From: JAMOBE01 sp039908285
GTDB lineage: Bacteria > Pseudomonadota > Alphaproteobacteria > Rhodospirillales > Rhodospirillaceae
Assembly (NCBI GenBank): GCA_039908285.1
Contig: JAMOBE010000001.1
Span: 1-64,000, forward strand
DNA length: 64,000 bases
Direction of reading: 5' to 3'
Of this stretch, positions 31,117 to 42,341 are shown one piece after another. The notes beneath the pieces were generated by a model, which saw only the letters and a program-made list of their open reading frames with translations, ran no database searches and was not told the DNA's origin. The translations under genes were made by a program, and so were the position numbers. How positions within the stretch are numbered: the first letter of the stretch is position 1; every line of letters begins with the position of its first letter.

Positions 31117-33981
31117 TTACGGCAACGTCAACCGCCGACGGGCGTCCCAGAGGTACGGCTTCAGATAGTGTCCGGTATAGCTCCCGGTCGCGGCGGCGAT
31201 GTCCTCGGGCGTGCCGACGGCGACGACTCGGCCGCCGCCGGCTCCGCCCTCGGGGCCCAGGTCGATGATCCAGTCGGCGGTCTTGATGACCTCCAGGTTG
31301 TGCTCGATCACCACCACCGTGTTGCCGCTTTCCACCAGCCGATGCAAAACCTCCAAAAGCCGCCGCACGTCCTCGAAATGGAGTCCCGTGGTGGGCTCGT
31401 CCAGGATGTAGAGGGTACGGCCGGTGGCGCGGCGCGACAGCTCCTTGGCCAGCTTGACCCGCTGGGCCTCGCCGCCCGACAGGGTGGTGGCCTGCTGGCC
31501 CAGGTGAATATAGCCTAGCCCCACCTGGTCCAGCAGCACCAGCTTGTCGCGGATCGCCGGCACCGCCTTGAAGAACCCGGCGGCCTCCTCGACGGTCATG
31601 TCCAGCACGTCGGCGATGGACTTGCCCCGGAAGGTGACTTCCAGGGTCTCTCGGTTGTAGCGCCGCCCCTTGCAGACGTCGCACTGGACGAACACGTCGG
31701 GGAGGAAGTGCATCTCGATCTTGATGACCCCGTCGCCCTGACAGGCCTCGCAGCGCCCGCCGCGGACGTTGAACGAGAACCGCCCCGGCTTGTAGCCCCG
31801 GGCCTGGGCTTCCGGCAGGCCGGCGAACCAGTCGCGGATCGGCGTGAACAGGCCGGTGTAGGTGGCCGGGTTGGAGCGTGGCGTCCGGCCGATGGGGGAC
31901 TGGTCGATATCGACGATCTTGTCGATGTGCGCGATGCCGTCGATGCGCTCGTGCTCGGCCGCCGGCTCGCGGGATCCGTGCAGGGTGCGGGCCAGGCCGC
32001 GGTAGAGAGTCTCCACCACCAGGGTCGACTTGCCGCCGCCCGACACCCCGGTGACGCAGATGAAGGTGCCGAGCGGCAGGTCGACGGTGATGCCCTGGAG
32101 GTTGTTGCCCCGCGCCCCCACCACGGAGAGGACATTGCCGCTGCCCGGCCGCCGGGCTCCGCTGATGGGGATGGCGCGCTCACCGGTGAGGTACTGCCCG
32201 GTCAGCGAGGCGGGGTTTTGCATCACCTCCTCGGGCGTGCCCTGGGCCACCACCGTGCCGCCATGGATGCCGGCTCCCGGCCCCATGTCGATCAGGTGAT
32301 CGGCGGAGCGGATGGCATCCTCGTCGTGCTCGACGACGATCACGGTGTTGCCGATGTCCCGCAGGTGCTTCAGCGTCGTCAGCAGGCGGTCGTTGTCGCG
32401 CTGGTGCAGGCCGATGGAGGGCTCGTCCAGCACGTACAAAACGCCGGTGAGGCCGGAGCCGATCTGCGAGGCGAGCCGGATGCGCTGGCTCTCGCCCCCC
32501 GACAGGGTGCCCGAGTTGCGTCCAAGCGACAGGTAGTCGAGCCCCACGTCCATCAGGAACCCGAGCCGGTCGTTGATCTCGCGCAGGATGCGGCGGGCGA
32601 TCTCGCGCTGTTTCGGCGACAGGTGCTGGTCCAGGTCGGCGAACCAGCGGTGGGCCTCGGCGATGGAGAAGTCGGTGGCCTGGGTGATGTGCAGCCCCCG
32701 GATCTTGACGGCGAGCGCCGCCGGCTTGAGGCGGGCGCCCTGGCAGGCCTCGCAGGGGGCCGAGGTCTGGTAGCGCCCCAGCTCCTCGCGGATCCAGGCG
32801 GAGTCGGTCTCCCGCCAGCGCCGCTCCAGATTGGGGATGACACCCTCGAACGGCCGCTCGGTGGTGTAGGTGCGGACGTCGTCGGCATAGCGGACCAGGA
32901 TCGGCTCCTTGCCCGAGCCGTACAGGATGGCCTGGCGCACCTTGTCCGGCAGGTCGCGGAACGGCACCGCCGGGCCGGCGCCGTAGTGGGTGCAGACGCT
33001 CTCCAGAGTCTGCTGGTAGTAGTGGGCGGTGGTGCTGGACCACGGGGCCACCGCGCCCTCCACCAGGGATATCGTATCGTCGGGCACCACCAGCGCCGGG
33101 TCGAAGCGCAGCGTCACCCCCAGGCCGTCGCAGCCCGGGCAGGCGCCGTGCGGATTGTTGAACGAGAACAGCCGCGGCTCGATCTCGTCAATGGTGAAGC
33201 CCGACACCGGGCAGGCGAAGCGGGTGGAAAAGGTGGTGCGGATCTCCGGATCGTCCGCCGCCGCGTCGGCCCGGTCGGCGTAGATCAGGCCGTCGGTCAG
33301 CGACAGGGCGGTCTCCAGCGAGTCGGCGAGGCGGGCGCCCAGCCCCTCGCGCACCACCAGCCGGTCCACCACCACCTCGATGTCGTGCTTGACCTTGCGG
33401 TTGAGGGAGGGAACCTCGTCGATCTCGTACAGCGTCCCGTCCACCCGAACCCGCTGGAAGCCCTTTTTGCGCAGGTCCACCAGGTCCTTGCGGTACTCGC
33501 CCTTGCGCCCACGCACCACCGGCGCCAGCAGCAGAAGGCGGGTGCCCTCGGGCATGGCCAGGATGCGGTCCACCATCTGGCTCACGGTCTGGCTCTCGAT
33601 GGGCAGACCGGTGGCCGGCGAGTGCGGCACGCCCACCCGCGCCCACAACAGCCGCATGTAGTCGTAGATCTCGGTCACCGTCGCCACGGTGGAGCGGGGA
33701 TTGCGCGAGGTGGTCTTCTGCTCGATGGAGATGGCGGGGCTCAGGCCCTCGATCAGGTCGACGTCGGGCTTTTGCATCAGTTCCAGGAACTGGCGGGCGT
33801 AGGCGGACAGGGACTCCACATAGCGCCGCTGGCCCTCGGCATAGATGGTGTCGAAGGCAAGCGAAGACTTGCCCGATCCCGACAGGCCGGTGATGACCAC
33901 CAGCCGGTCGCGCGGGATGTCCACGTCGACGCTTTTCAAGTTGTGTTCGCGCGCGCCACGCACGCGGATCTGGCCGCTCAT
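31117..33981 (-). CDS. uvrA: excinuclease ABC subunit A
   Basis: Damage-recognition ATPase of nucleotide excision repair. 954 residues, full length. First ATPase half: Walker A GLSGSGKSSLAFDT and the run YAEGQRRYVESLSAYARQFL; zinc module with CPGCDGLG; ABC signature LSGGESQRIRLASQ and VLDEPSIGLH. Second half: Walker A GVSGGGKSTLVVET, zinc finger CEACQGDG...CDVCKG, signature LSGGEAQRVKLAKEL and ILDEPTTGLH. The 5' side is occupied by an R2 element, so any SOS box would have to lie within about 20 bases of the start; none is clear. Confidence 0.98.
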   Translation of the reverse strand: MSGQIRVRGAREHNLKSVDVDIPRDRLVVITGLSGSGKSSLAFDTIYAEGQRRYVESLSAYARQFLELMQKPDVDLIEGLSPAISIEQKTTSRNPRSTVATVTEIYDYMRLLWARVGVPHSPATGLPIESQTVSQMVDRILAMPEGTRLLLLAPVVRGRKGEYRKDLVDLRKKGFQRVRVDGTLYEIDEVPSLNRKVKHDIEVVVDRLVVREGLGARLADSLETALSLTDGLIYADRADAAADDPEIRTTFSTRFACPVSGFTIDEIEPRLFSFNNPHGACPGCDGLGVTLRFDPALVVPDDTISLVEGAVAPWSSTTAHYYQQTLESVCTHYGAGPAVPFRDLPDKVRQAILYGSGKEPILVRYADDVRTYTTERPFEGVIPNLERRWRETDSAWIREELGRYQTSAPCEACQGARLKPAALAVKIRGLHITQATDFSIAEAHRWFADLDQHLSPKQREIARRILREINDRLGFLMDVGLDYLSLGRNSGTLSGGESQRIRLASQIGSGLTGVLYVLDEPSIGLHQRDNDRLLTTLKHLRDIGNTVIVVEHDEDAIRSADHLIDMGPGAGIHGGTVVAQGTPEEVMQNPASLTGQYLTGERAIPISGARRPGSGNVLSVVGARGNNLQGITVDLPLGTFICVTGVSGGGKSTLVVETLYRGLARTLHGSREPAAEHERIDGIAHIDKIVDIDQSPIGRTPRSNPATYTGLFTPIRDWFAGLPEAQARGYKPGRFSFNVRGGRCEACQGDGVIKIEMHFLPDVFVQCDVCKGRRYNRETLEVTFRGKSIADVLDMTVEEAAGFFKAVPAIRDKLVLLDQVGLGYIHLGQQATTLSGGEAQRVKLAKELSRRATGRTLYILDEPTTGLHFEDVRRLLEVLHRLVESGNTVVVIEHNLEVIKTADWIIDLGPEGGAGGGRVVAVGTPEDIAAATGSYTGHYLKPYLWDARRRLTLP

Positions 33982-34000
33982 TTGGTGAGAACTTCCGCCA

Positions 34001-34210
34001 ATCAGGGCAATCGTGTGAAAGAGTGAAAGCCGCCACCTTCACTCCCTCTCCCCCTCGAGGGGGAGAGGGCCGGGGTGAGGGGGTGGGGCAGGCGGCACCA
34101 CCTTGGGAGCTTCGCGCCCCCCTCACCCAAACCCTCTCCCCCCGAAAGAGGGGGGAGAGGGCTTTTGATGATTCCCGCGCCAAAGCATTTCTTTCACCCG
34201 ATTGCCCCGT
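34001..34210. repeat. R2 composite element with terminal inverted motif
   Basis: The termini GGGCAATCGTGTGAAAGAG (34005 on) and CTTTCACCCGATTGCCC (34191-34207) are inverted. Inside lie two GC-rich hairpins (34046-34069 and 34131-34162) separated by about 60 bases. Internal sequence closely matches the copies at 47.0 and 57.1 kb. It separates uvrA from the CheY-like gene. Confidence 0.75.
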
Positions 34211-34214
34211 GTCC

Positions 34215-34589
34215 TTAATCTGAGTCCCCTATCCCCACCTGCTCCAGCTTGGCCTTGACGATTTCGGCGTCGAAGGGCTTCATGATGTATTCGTTGGCAC
34301 CCTCGTTGAGGGCCATCTGGATGTGGTCCATGTCGTTTTCGGTGGTGCAGAATATCACCGATGGCTGGTTACCGTTCGGCATCCGCCGCAATTCCTTGAG
34401 GAACGTGAGGCCATCCATCACCGGCATGTTCCAATCCAGCAGAATCACGGCGGGAAGCTGGGTGCGGCACGCGTCCAGAGCCTGCTTTCCGTCGGCGGCT
34501 TCCTTGACTTCGAACCCGAGGTCCACCAGGATTTTCTTGGCGACCATCCGGATCACTTTTGAATCGTCAACGACAAGACACGATTTCAC
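34215..34589 (-). CDS. CheY-like response regulator
   Basis: 124 residues, a single receiver domain. Acidic pocket LVVDDSK, phospho-acceptor Asp in ILLDWNMPVMDG, Thr in IFCTTEND, and Lys in YIMKPFDAE are all present. The sequence resembles CheY-family regulators of alphaproteobacteria more than DNA-binding regulators, and no output domain follows. It stands alone between an R2 repeat and an O-antigen-ligase-like gene, so its kinase is not evident. Confidence 0.92.
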   Translation of the reverse strand: MKSCLVVDDSKVIRMVAKKILVDLGFEVKEAADGKQALDACRTQLPAVILLDWNMPVMDGLTFLKELRRMPNGNQPSVIFCTTENDMDHIQMALNEGANEYIMKPFDAEIVKAKLEQVGIGDSD

Positions 34590-34676
34590 TGTCTTACCCG
34601 ATACACTCTGCCCCGACCGCGACCGCCGCTATCGCCGTCACTCCGGTCCAGCTCTTATCACCATTTCGGAGTCCCT

Positions 34677-35942
34677 TCAAGTCCGCGGGTCTTGGCTCAG
34701 TCCATGTTCTTTCCGGGCGGCGCCGACGGTGAACGCGGCTGCCATCCACACCGCTCCCAGCCACCAGCTCTGGAACACGCCATAGCTCGAACTGGCGATC
34801 AGCAGGGTCACCACAATCAGCGCGAGAGCCGCCGCCCGCTCCTCGCGGCCGGGCAGGGCGGTCGGCAGGCGCCGGAGGATCAGAACCACCAGCGCCAGCG
34901 CCAGGGCCGCTCCGGGGGCGCCAAGCTCCAGCCAGATCTGCAGCAGGCTGTTGTGGGGATGCAGCGGCAGCATTTCCTCGAGCGCGATCAGGCGGCCGCG
35001 TCCGGGGATCTCGATGTCGACGGCGACCTTGTCCGACCCGCCCGGCATCGACCGCGACGCGTCCAGTCCATGGCCTGCCAGGGGCTGCTCGGCGATGTGG
35101 CCGGCTACGAACCGCCAGATGACCAGCCGGTGGTGGATCGAGTTGGGCACGAAGGCCGGCATCCGCTCCAGAGTCTCGTGGGGCGGCGGCAGCATCACCG
35201 GCACCACCGGTGCCAGGACCAGCCCCACGGCCAGGCCCCCGGCGATGGCTCCCGCCACCAGTCGCGGCGCCAGGCGGGCGATGGGGAAGACGAGGATCCC
35301 GGCGGCCATGGCCACCGCCGCCGTATGGGCATTGGTCGGGACCAGCACGGCGAAGAGCGCCGCCAGGACCGCCCATGCTCCCATGGCCGCTCCCCGTCCC
35401 GCCATGGCGACCACCGCCGGCCAGGCCATCACCGCCGCCATCGCCGCGCCGTTCTTCAGGAACGGCGAATAGTCCTTCTCCACCCGCCATTCCAGCCGGT
35501 CGAGGGGGGTCACGCCGTGAATCACGCGGGTGATCAGGGCGTCGGTCGTTCCCTCGACCCCCAGCAGGGCGAGGGCCAGGACGGCTCCCGCCACCAGTCC
35601 CCGCCGCAGGATGCGCCGCCCATCCTCCTCGAGGGACATCCCGGCGTCCAGCAGCACGAGGCCGGCCAGGACGCCGCCCAGGAGCTGGGCATCCTTGAAC
35701 AACGACTGTAGCGGCGCCACCGACCACAGGCTCGTCAGCGCCCCCCAGGCTAGCAGCAGGCCGAAATACACGACGAGCCACCGGGACACCCGCGGCAGGG
35801 TACGGGTCGCAACCACCAGCACCCCGGCCCCGCCGATGAATAGAGCCGCCAGCCCCTTCGACGCGAACACCGCCAGCGGCGGCACGGCCACCGCCATCAT
35901 GGCCAGGGTCCAGCCACGGAACAGAGACAGGGGCGCCACCAT
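34677..35942 (-). CDS. O-antigen ligase/polymerase-like membrane protein
   Basis: 421 residues with about ten hydrophobic segments. The large periplasmic loop contains IHHRLVIWRFVAGHIAEQPLAGHGLDAS and HPHNSLLQIWLELGAPG, the signature region of the Wzy/WaaL O-antigen ligase family. The likely role is joining or polymerising surface polysaccharide. The start may be the ATG at 35942 or the GTG two codons earlier. No other polysaccharide genes adjoin, only SemiSWEET 20 bases upstream. Confidence 0.85.
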   Translation of the reverse strand: MVAPLSLFRGWTLAMMAVAVPPLAVFASKGLAALFIGGAGVLVVATRTLPRVSRWLVVYFGLLLAWGALTSLWSVAPLQSLFKDAQLLGGVLAGLVLLDAGMSLEEDGRRILRRGLVAGAVLALALLGVEGTTDALITRVIHGVTPLDRLEWRVEKDYSPFLKNGAAMAAVMAWPAVVAMAGRGAAMGAWAVLAALFAVLVPTNAHTAAVAMAAGILVFPIARLAPRLVAGAIAGGLAVGLVLAPVVPVMLPPPHETLERMPAFVPNSIHHRLVIWRFVAGHIAEQPLAGHGLDASRSMPGGSDKVAVDIEIPGRGRLIALEEMLPLHPHNSLLQIWLELGAPGAALALALVVLILRRLPTALPGREERAAALALIVVTLLIASSSYGVFQSWWLGAVWMAAAFTVGAARKEHGLSQDPRT

Positions 35943-35961
35943 TCCCACCCGTTTTTCCCCC

Positions 35962-36237
35962 TCACCGCCGAAGATCGTTGATCTTGAAGGCGAGGATCAA
36001 TCCCGTCAGGACCAGGGTGACGATGTTGGGAATGATCACCGGCCAGCGATGGATCATGACTCCGTAGACGATCCAGAGGGCCACGCCGACCGTGAAGGTC
36101 AGCAGCATGACCAGCGACAGGTCGCGGGCCGATCGCGAGCGCCACGTCTTCACCACCTGCGGCAGAAAGGCGACGGTGGTCAGCGTTCCGGCGACATAGC
36201 CCAGAATATCCGCCGGGGTCAGGGAAAAGTCGCTCAC
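35962..36237 (-). CDS. SemiSWEET sugar transporter (MtN3/PQ-loop)
   Basis: A 91-residue triple-helix protein, the usual SemiSWEET size. The first helix carries the PQ-type motif TTVAFLPQVVKTWRSRSARDLS, then LLTFTVGVALWIVYGV and PNIVTLVLTGLILAFKI. It acts as a dimer to move sugars across the inner membrane. The GTG start directly follows the TAG of the HD-GYP gene, so the two are translationally coupled. Confidence 0.93.
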   Translation of the reverse strand: MSDFSLTPADILGYVAGTLTTVAFLPQVVKTWRSRSARDLSLVMLLTFTVGVALWIVYGVMIHRWPVIIPNIVTLVLTGLILAFKINDLRR

Positions 36238-37968
<1,731 letters not shown>

Positions 37969-38127
37969 GTCCCAGCTCCCCACTCACTTCCGGACTCGCC
38001 GTCCCCCTCGGGCGTGCCCTTCCCGGCTTCCTGCCGACACGCGAGCTTATCACATCCCATACCATGGATAGACTGGAATTGCCTATGACGATCGACAGGG
38101 GGTACCGATCCGGGCTCCCTGGATAGC

Positions 38128-39081
38128 CTATCCGACCGGACCGCACCATAGCTCCAGGCCCCGGTCCATGAACTCATCGTAGTGAATGTAGTGGGAACCA
38201 TCGCAGGAAAAATTGAGCGAGACCATGCCGTTACAGACATTGAGGGATCCTGACCGCAGATAAATCGTGTCATCCGCGAAGCGCAATTCCCTGAACATCG
38301 TGAAGATCAGCGGAATGCTTTCCGGTGGTACCGTGGCGCGGCCGATATAGGGCAGTCGAGGATAGGCGAGGCAGATGGCCGGATCGACCAGGTCATCGAT
38401 GCCGAGGATACGGTAGACATAGGGATCGTCCGCCAGCCAGATGGTGGCGCGGCTGCTGGAAAAATGCAGTTTGCCGTGGAAGACTCCGTGTTCCGTCATC
38501 AATTCGGTCATCAGCGGCAGGATGTCATCCAGACGGTCGTCCATCAGGCTTTGCACCCGTTGCTGCTGGAACAGGCCGCCGCGGATGGCCGGGTCGCCCT
38601 TGATCTGGCGCCAGGCCGTGGGCTCCAGGTACAGTCCCTCGGACCCGGGCAGGTCGCGGAGGTCGTAATCGGCCCCGAGAAAGCCGATGCGCTCCCCGGT
38701 CGCGCCCCGCACGACCTGGATGGCGGTGACCATGGGACGCTTGCGATTGCGGCTGATGTAGGCTTCGGAGAGCTTGAAGTCGGTGCTGCCGACGATGTCC
38801 AGCATATAGGGCCGGCTGGAGCGGTCGCGCCCGAAGTGGGCAGGGTCTGGACCATCGCGGGTGATGTTGTCGGTGAACTGGAGCCCGGCCGCATCCAGCA
38901 TGTAAAGGTGCTTGCAGTAGGCGATTCGCGTCAGGGCCTCCGTCAGCAGGGTCTCGATGGCGCCCCGGTCGCCCATCACCCGGGCACAGTCCAGGGCCAG
39001 CACGCGCATGACCTCGCCCAGCAACGCGGTAAGAGTCTCCCGCTGACTGCGGATGACCGCATCAAGAGTGGAAGGAGGCAT
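38128..39081 (-). CDS. sensor-domain protein (PDC/Cache-like), no output domain
   Basis: 317 residues from the ATG at 39081 (GAGAGG upstream). The N-terminal 60 residues are helical, then a PDC/Cache-like fold at about 65-160 (AYCKHLYMLDAAGLQFTDNITRDG; RPYMLDIVGSTDFKLSEAYISRNRKRPMVTAIQVVRG; GFLGADYDLRDLP). The rest resembles a second mixed domain ending FMDRGLELWCG. No membrane segment or kinase/cyclase output is present, so it may sense a small ligand and act through partners. It reads toward the HD-GYP gene on the same strand. Confidence 0.7.
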   Translation of the reverse strand: MPPSTLDAVIRSQRETLTALLGEVMRVLALDCARVMGDRGAIETLLTEALTRIAYCKHLYMLDAAGLQFTDNITRDGPDPAHFGRDRSSRPYMLDIVGSTDFKLSEAYISRNRKRPMVTAIQVVRGATGERIGFLGADYDLRDLPGSEGLYLEPTAWRQIKGDPAIRGGLFQQQRVQSLMDDRLDDILPLMTELMTEHGVFHGKLHFSSSRATIWLADDPYVYRILGIDDLVDPAICLAYPRLPYIGRATVPPESIPLIFTMFRELRFADDTIYLRSGSLNVCNGMVSLNFSCDGSHYIHYDEFMDRGLELWCGPVG

Positions 39082-39320
39082 GCAACGACCTCTCGAAATG
39101 GGTTCGCCGGAGTCCTGGGGCATACGCCCTTTCGCCCCGTGACTCCTAGCATCTTGCGTCTCCAGGGGCCAGCATCGACGATCACGGATGGGACTCGCGG
39201 GCGGCAGTGAACCCTTGCCTTTTTTCGTCCCGTCATGATAGTGCTAGGCCGCCGGTTCGTTACCGGACTTCGCCTGGACCTGCAACTGTATCGGACCGAC
39301 TGCAAGCAGAGGAACCTGTT

Positions 39321-39611
39321 ATGAACGTCTATATGATTCTCACGGCCACGGGGTCAGAGGTGGTTCTTACATCCTACCAGTCGCCGACTCATCCCGATCT
39401 GGTCACCAAGCTGGCCGACAAAGGAATTCGTAAGTACGTTGCTTATGAAATCCCGGTTGATATGGCACGCGAGCGCTACGGCAACCACTTCATGGTCGTC
39501 GAGCACGACTCTCATGATGATGATTTTCTGCGAATCCTGGACGAAGACGGTTCGCGGGCATTCAAGCTGTTCCGATTCTCGGAAATGGGCACCCCGGTTC
39601 ACTGGGAATAA
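39321..39611 (+). CDS. small acidic protein of unknown function
   Basis: 96 residues from the ATG at 39321, with AGAGGAACC upstream. No signal peptide. It is mixed alpha/beta with an acidic His/Asp stretch (VVEHDSHDDDFLRILDED). I do not recognise a family. It is divergent from the sensor-domain gene; the 240-base spacer (39082-39320) should carry both promoters. Confidence 0.7.
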   Translation: MNVYMILTATGSEVVLTSYQSPTHPDLVTKLADKGIRKYVAYEIPVDMARERYGNHFMVVEHDSHDDDFLRILDEDGSRAFKLFRFSEMGTPVHWE

Positions 39612-39853
39612 GGATTGACGCCAGAGCGGGCCAGAGCGGGATCATGGCGGAGGAAGGGGGGAGTGGTTGCCTTTTTCCTCCGTTTGCGCTACCATGCTGA
39701 AAGGCCAGAATTGGTCAGGCCGCGAAACTGGATATGTCCGGCAAGGGTCGGGTGAGTTTCACGGCACGTTCGGGGGAACAGGATGTTCACCAGGGAGCGC
39801 GGCGGTTCCCGGTCCACACCGTCAGCCGCATCCCGGTCCGGGAGTGAGGCGTC

Positions 39854-40981
39854 ATGGTAGGTATACTCGACGCGACCGGCTTCACGGCGAGCAACAGTCT
39901 GAAGACGCTCGTCATGAGCAAGATGCAGGAGTCCTACGCCAAGCAGCTCGACGATTCCAGCGATACGACCGCTGCCGAGGGGCAGGCCAGGTACAACCGC
40001 ATCCTGGACGACGTCCAGGTCGTGCAGAGCAACAAGAGCAGGCTTTCCCTGGCGGCGATGTTCGTTGCCGACAACCTGAAGAACATCACCGCCATCAAGG
40101 ATGCGCTGTTCGATATGAAGGTCTGCGTCGAGAAGGCCGCCGAGGCTGGCGCGGATACCTCCTATTGGGCGGAAAGATTCGACAAGGGCCTGCGCACCGT
40201 CAACAGCAAGGCCGATGCCTTGCCACGGAACACCAACCTTCTCGGCAACTGCGGCCAGACGGTGTGGAACGAGCCGTCGATGGCGTATCAGACGGACGCA
40301 TACGGCTCGACCACGACGATCCAGGGCAAGTACATCGGCTCCGACATGTACATCGACGACTCGAACGGCAAGAAGTGGGTCCCGGATTGGGGCTCTTTGA
40401 CGATTCAGCAATATGACACCTACTCCAACACCGGAAACTCGTCCGCCAACGTCAAGACGAGTACGGATTCGCCGTCGTTCACGAATGGTCTGCGACTCGA
40501 TTCCTTCACCGAGGCGACCGGAGCGATCACCTTTACCACCTATCCCGAGGGCGGGGCCTCGTCACAGTCCGTGACGGGGACGGTGACGCGAGGGGGCCTG
40601 GACGTGATGCCGGCGTGGATGTACGGCGGTCTGACCACGACCCTCGACGCCACGGCCATGACCCGCGCGACGGCCGATATCAATACCGCGCGTAGCCAGG
40701 TGGAGGCGTTCGAAGCGACCCTCAAGGCCGTCCATTCCGGGATCAAGGGCAAGGAAGGGACCCTCGCTGCCTCCGTCGAGGCCATGAACGACGAAGGCAT
40801 GAATGTTCTGCGTGACACGTACACGGCGTCGGCGATCAGAAGGCAGGATGTCCAGGCGCGCTATCAGGGAATGGTCATGACCCTCCAGTCCATGATGGAC
40901 TCGCAGAACTCCTATGCGTCCCTTTTTGCCGGCGCGGGCGTGGACAAGATGACCGGCCTGCTTTACGACGGTTACTTCTGA
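39854..40981 (+). CDS. protein of unknown function, possibly filamentous/helical
   Basis: 375 residues with a good ribosome site (GTGAGGCGTC before ATG). The N-terminal 110 residues and the C-terminal 110 residues (VEAFEATLKAVHSGIKGKEG...MMDSQNSYASLF) are amphipathic helices. The middle is Ser/Thr/Gly/Asp-rich strand sequence. Helical ends around a beta centre recall flagellin or hook-filament proteins, but no flagellin signature residues are seen. No signal peptide. Gap 39612-39853 upstream holds a short direct repeat (GGGCCAGAGC) and no gene. Confidence 0.7.
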   Translation: MVGILDATGFTASNSLKTLVMSKMQESYAKQLDDSSDTTAAEGQARYNRILDDVQVVQSNKSRLSLAAMFVADNLKNITAIKDALFDMKVCVEKAAEAGADTSYWAERFDKGLRTVNSKADALPRNTNLLGNCGQTVWNEPSMAYQTDAYGSTTTIQGKYIGSDMYIDDSNGKKWVPDWGSLTIQQYDTYSNTGNSSANVKTSTDSPSFTNGLRLDSFTEATGAITFTTYPEGGASSQSVTGTVTRGGLDVMPAWMYGGLTTTLDATAMTRATADINTARSQVEAFEATLKAVHSGIKGKEGTLAASVEAMNDEGMNVLRDTYTASAIRRQDVQARYQGMVMTLQSMMDSQNSYASLFAGAGVDKMTGLLYDGYF

Positions 40982-40989
40982 CGGTTCGG

Positions 40990-41853
40990 ATGAGTATCAT
41001 CGCCTTCGTTGGCCTCGGCATCATGGGGCGGAGCATGGCCCGCAACCTGATGCGGGCCGGCCATGCCCTTTTCCTGCACACCCGCACCCGGGCCCGTGCC
41101 GAGGATCTTCTCGGCGAGGGGGCTGAGTGGCGCGACTCGCCGGCCGCGGCCGTTGCCGGGGCGGGGATCGCCATCACCATGGTCGGCCTGCCGGCGGAGG
41201 TGGAGGAGGTGTACTACGGGCCTTCGGGTCTGCTGGACGCGGCGGCGCCCGGCACGTTTCTCATCGACATGAGCACCTCGCCCCCTGACCTTGCCGAACG
41301 GATCCATCGCGATGCGGCGGGGCGGGGGCTGCGGGCCCTGGACGCGCCGGTGTCCGGCGGCGACGTCGGCGCCCGTGACGCCACCCTCGCCGTCATGGTG
41401 GGTGGGGAGCGCGCCGATTTCGAGGCGATGGAGCCGGTGCTGGCCGGCGTGGGACGCACGATCGTCCACGTCGGCCCGGCCGGCAGCGGCCAGCACTGCA
41501 AGATGGTCAATCAGATCGTCATCGGTGGGACGATGCTGGGCGTGGCCGAGGCCCTGACCTATGGGCGCCGCGCCGGCCTGGATGCCGCGACGGTGCTGCG
41601 GGTGATCGGCGGCGGGGCGGCCGGCAGCTTTGCCCTGAACCACCTGGGACCCCGGATGGCGGCCGGCGATTTCGCTCCCGGCTTCATGGTCGAGCACTTC
41701 GTCAAGGACATGACCATCGCCGCCGAGGAGAGCCGCCGATTCGCGCTGGACCTTCCCGGCCTGGCGCTGGCTCATGCCCAGTATCGGCGCCTGCTCGAAC
41801 TGGGAAACGGGCGCGACGGGACGCAGGCCCTCTTCCGGCTGTATAATCCCTGA
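40990..41853 (+). CDS. NAD(P)-dependent beta-hydroxyacid dehydrogenase
   Basis: 287 residues. The Rossmann loop FVGLGIMGRSMARNLMRAGH, substrate signature DAPVSGGDVGARDATLAVMVGG, catalytic Lys region GSGQHCKMVNQIVIGG and C-terminal MTIAAEESRRFALDLPG define the family of 3-hydroxyisobutyrate, tartronate-semialdehyde and glyoxylate/succinic-semialdehyde reductases. The exact substrate cannot be told from sequence. It is followed within 26 bases by the CoxG-like gene and then panB. Confidence 0.9.
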   Translation: MSIIAFVGLGIMGRSMARNLMRAGHALFLHTRTRARAEDLLGEGAEWRDSPAAAVAGAGIAITMVGLPAEVEEVYYGPSGLLDAAAPGTFLIDMSTSPPDLAERIHRDAAGRGLRALDAPVSGGDVGARDATLAVMVGGERADFEAMEPVLAGVGRTIVHVGPAGSGQHCKMVNQIVIGGTMLGVAEALTYGRRAGLDAATVLRVIGGGAAGSFALNHLGPRMAAGDFAPGFMVEHFVKDMTIAAEESRRFALDLPGLALAHAQYRRLLELGNGRDGTQALFRLYNP

Positions 41854-41879
41854 GGCCCTGAGGACCCTGGATCTCGACG

Positions 41880-42341
41880 ATGGATCTTGGCGGCGAGCAC
41901 CGCATACCGGCCACCCGCGCGGTGGTTTGGGAGGCCCTGAACGATCCCGAGGTGCTGAGGGTGTGCATCGAGGGCTGTGAAGCCATGCAGCGCCTGTCCC
42001 CGACCGAGTTCACGGCCAGGGTCAAGGCCAGGATCGGTCCGGTGCAGGCCGTGTTTGCCGGAGCCGTGACGCTGACGGACGTCGAGGCCCCCGGTGCCTA
42101 CACCCTCGTCGGCCAGGGGCAGGGCGGGGTGGCCGGCTTCGTCCGTGGCCGCGCCCGGGTGACCCTGACCGCGGAGGGGGACGCCACGGTGCTGCGCTAT
42201 GAGGCCAGGGCCGACGTGGGCGGCAAGCTTGCCAGCGTCGGCAATCGCCTGATCCAGGGCGTCGTCGCCGCCACCGCCGCCACCTTTTTCGATCGGCTGG
42301 CGGCGCGGCTGGCCATGAATGGACTGGGGAGGATGGAGTGA
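41880..42341 (+). CDS. CoxG-like SRPBCC-domain protein
   Basis: 153 residues beginning MDLGGEHRIPATRAVVWEALNDPEVLRVCIEGCEA, the standard opening of the CO dehydrogenase subunit G (CoxG) family of START-like proteins. The fold is a ligand-binding helix-grip. CoxG proper helps anchor or mature CO dehydrogenase, but no cox structural genes are nearby, so this label is for the family only. Its stop overlaps the GTG start of panB (GAGTGAGC). Confidence 0.88.
   Translation: MDLGGEHRIPATRAVVWEALNDPEVLRVCIEGCEAMQRLSPTEFTARVKARIGPVQAVFAGAVTLTDVEAPGAYTLVGQGQGGVAGFVRGRARVTLTAEGDATVLRYEARADVGGKLASVGNRLIQGVVAATAATFFDRLAARLAMNGLGRME

Noticed and set aside
34001..34210. Reading all R2 hairpins as rho-independent terminators
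   Set aside because: The GC stems are not followed by a T run on the strand needed, and several lie between genes of one operon. Repeat origin explains them better.
41880..42341. A carbon monoxide dehydrogenase operon
   Set aside because: Only a CoxG-family SRPBCC gene is present, without coxMSL or other accessory genes. The family is broad.
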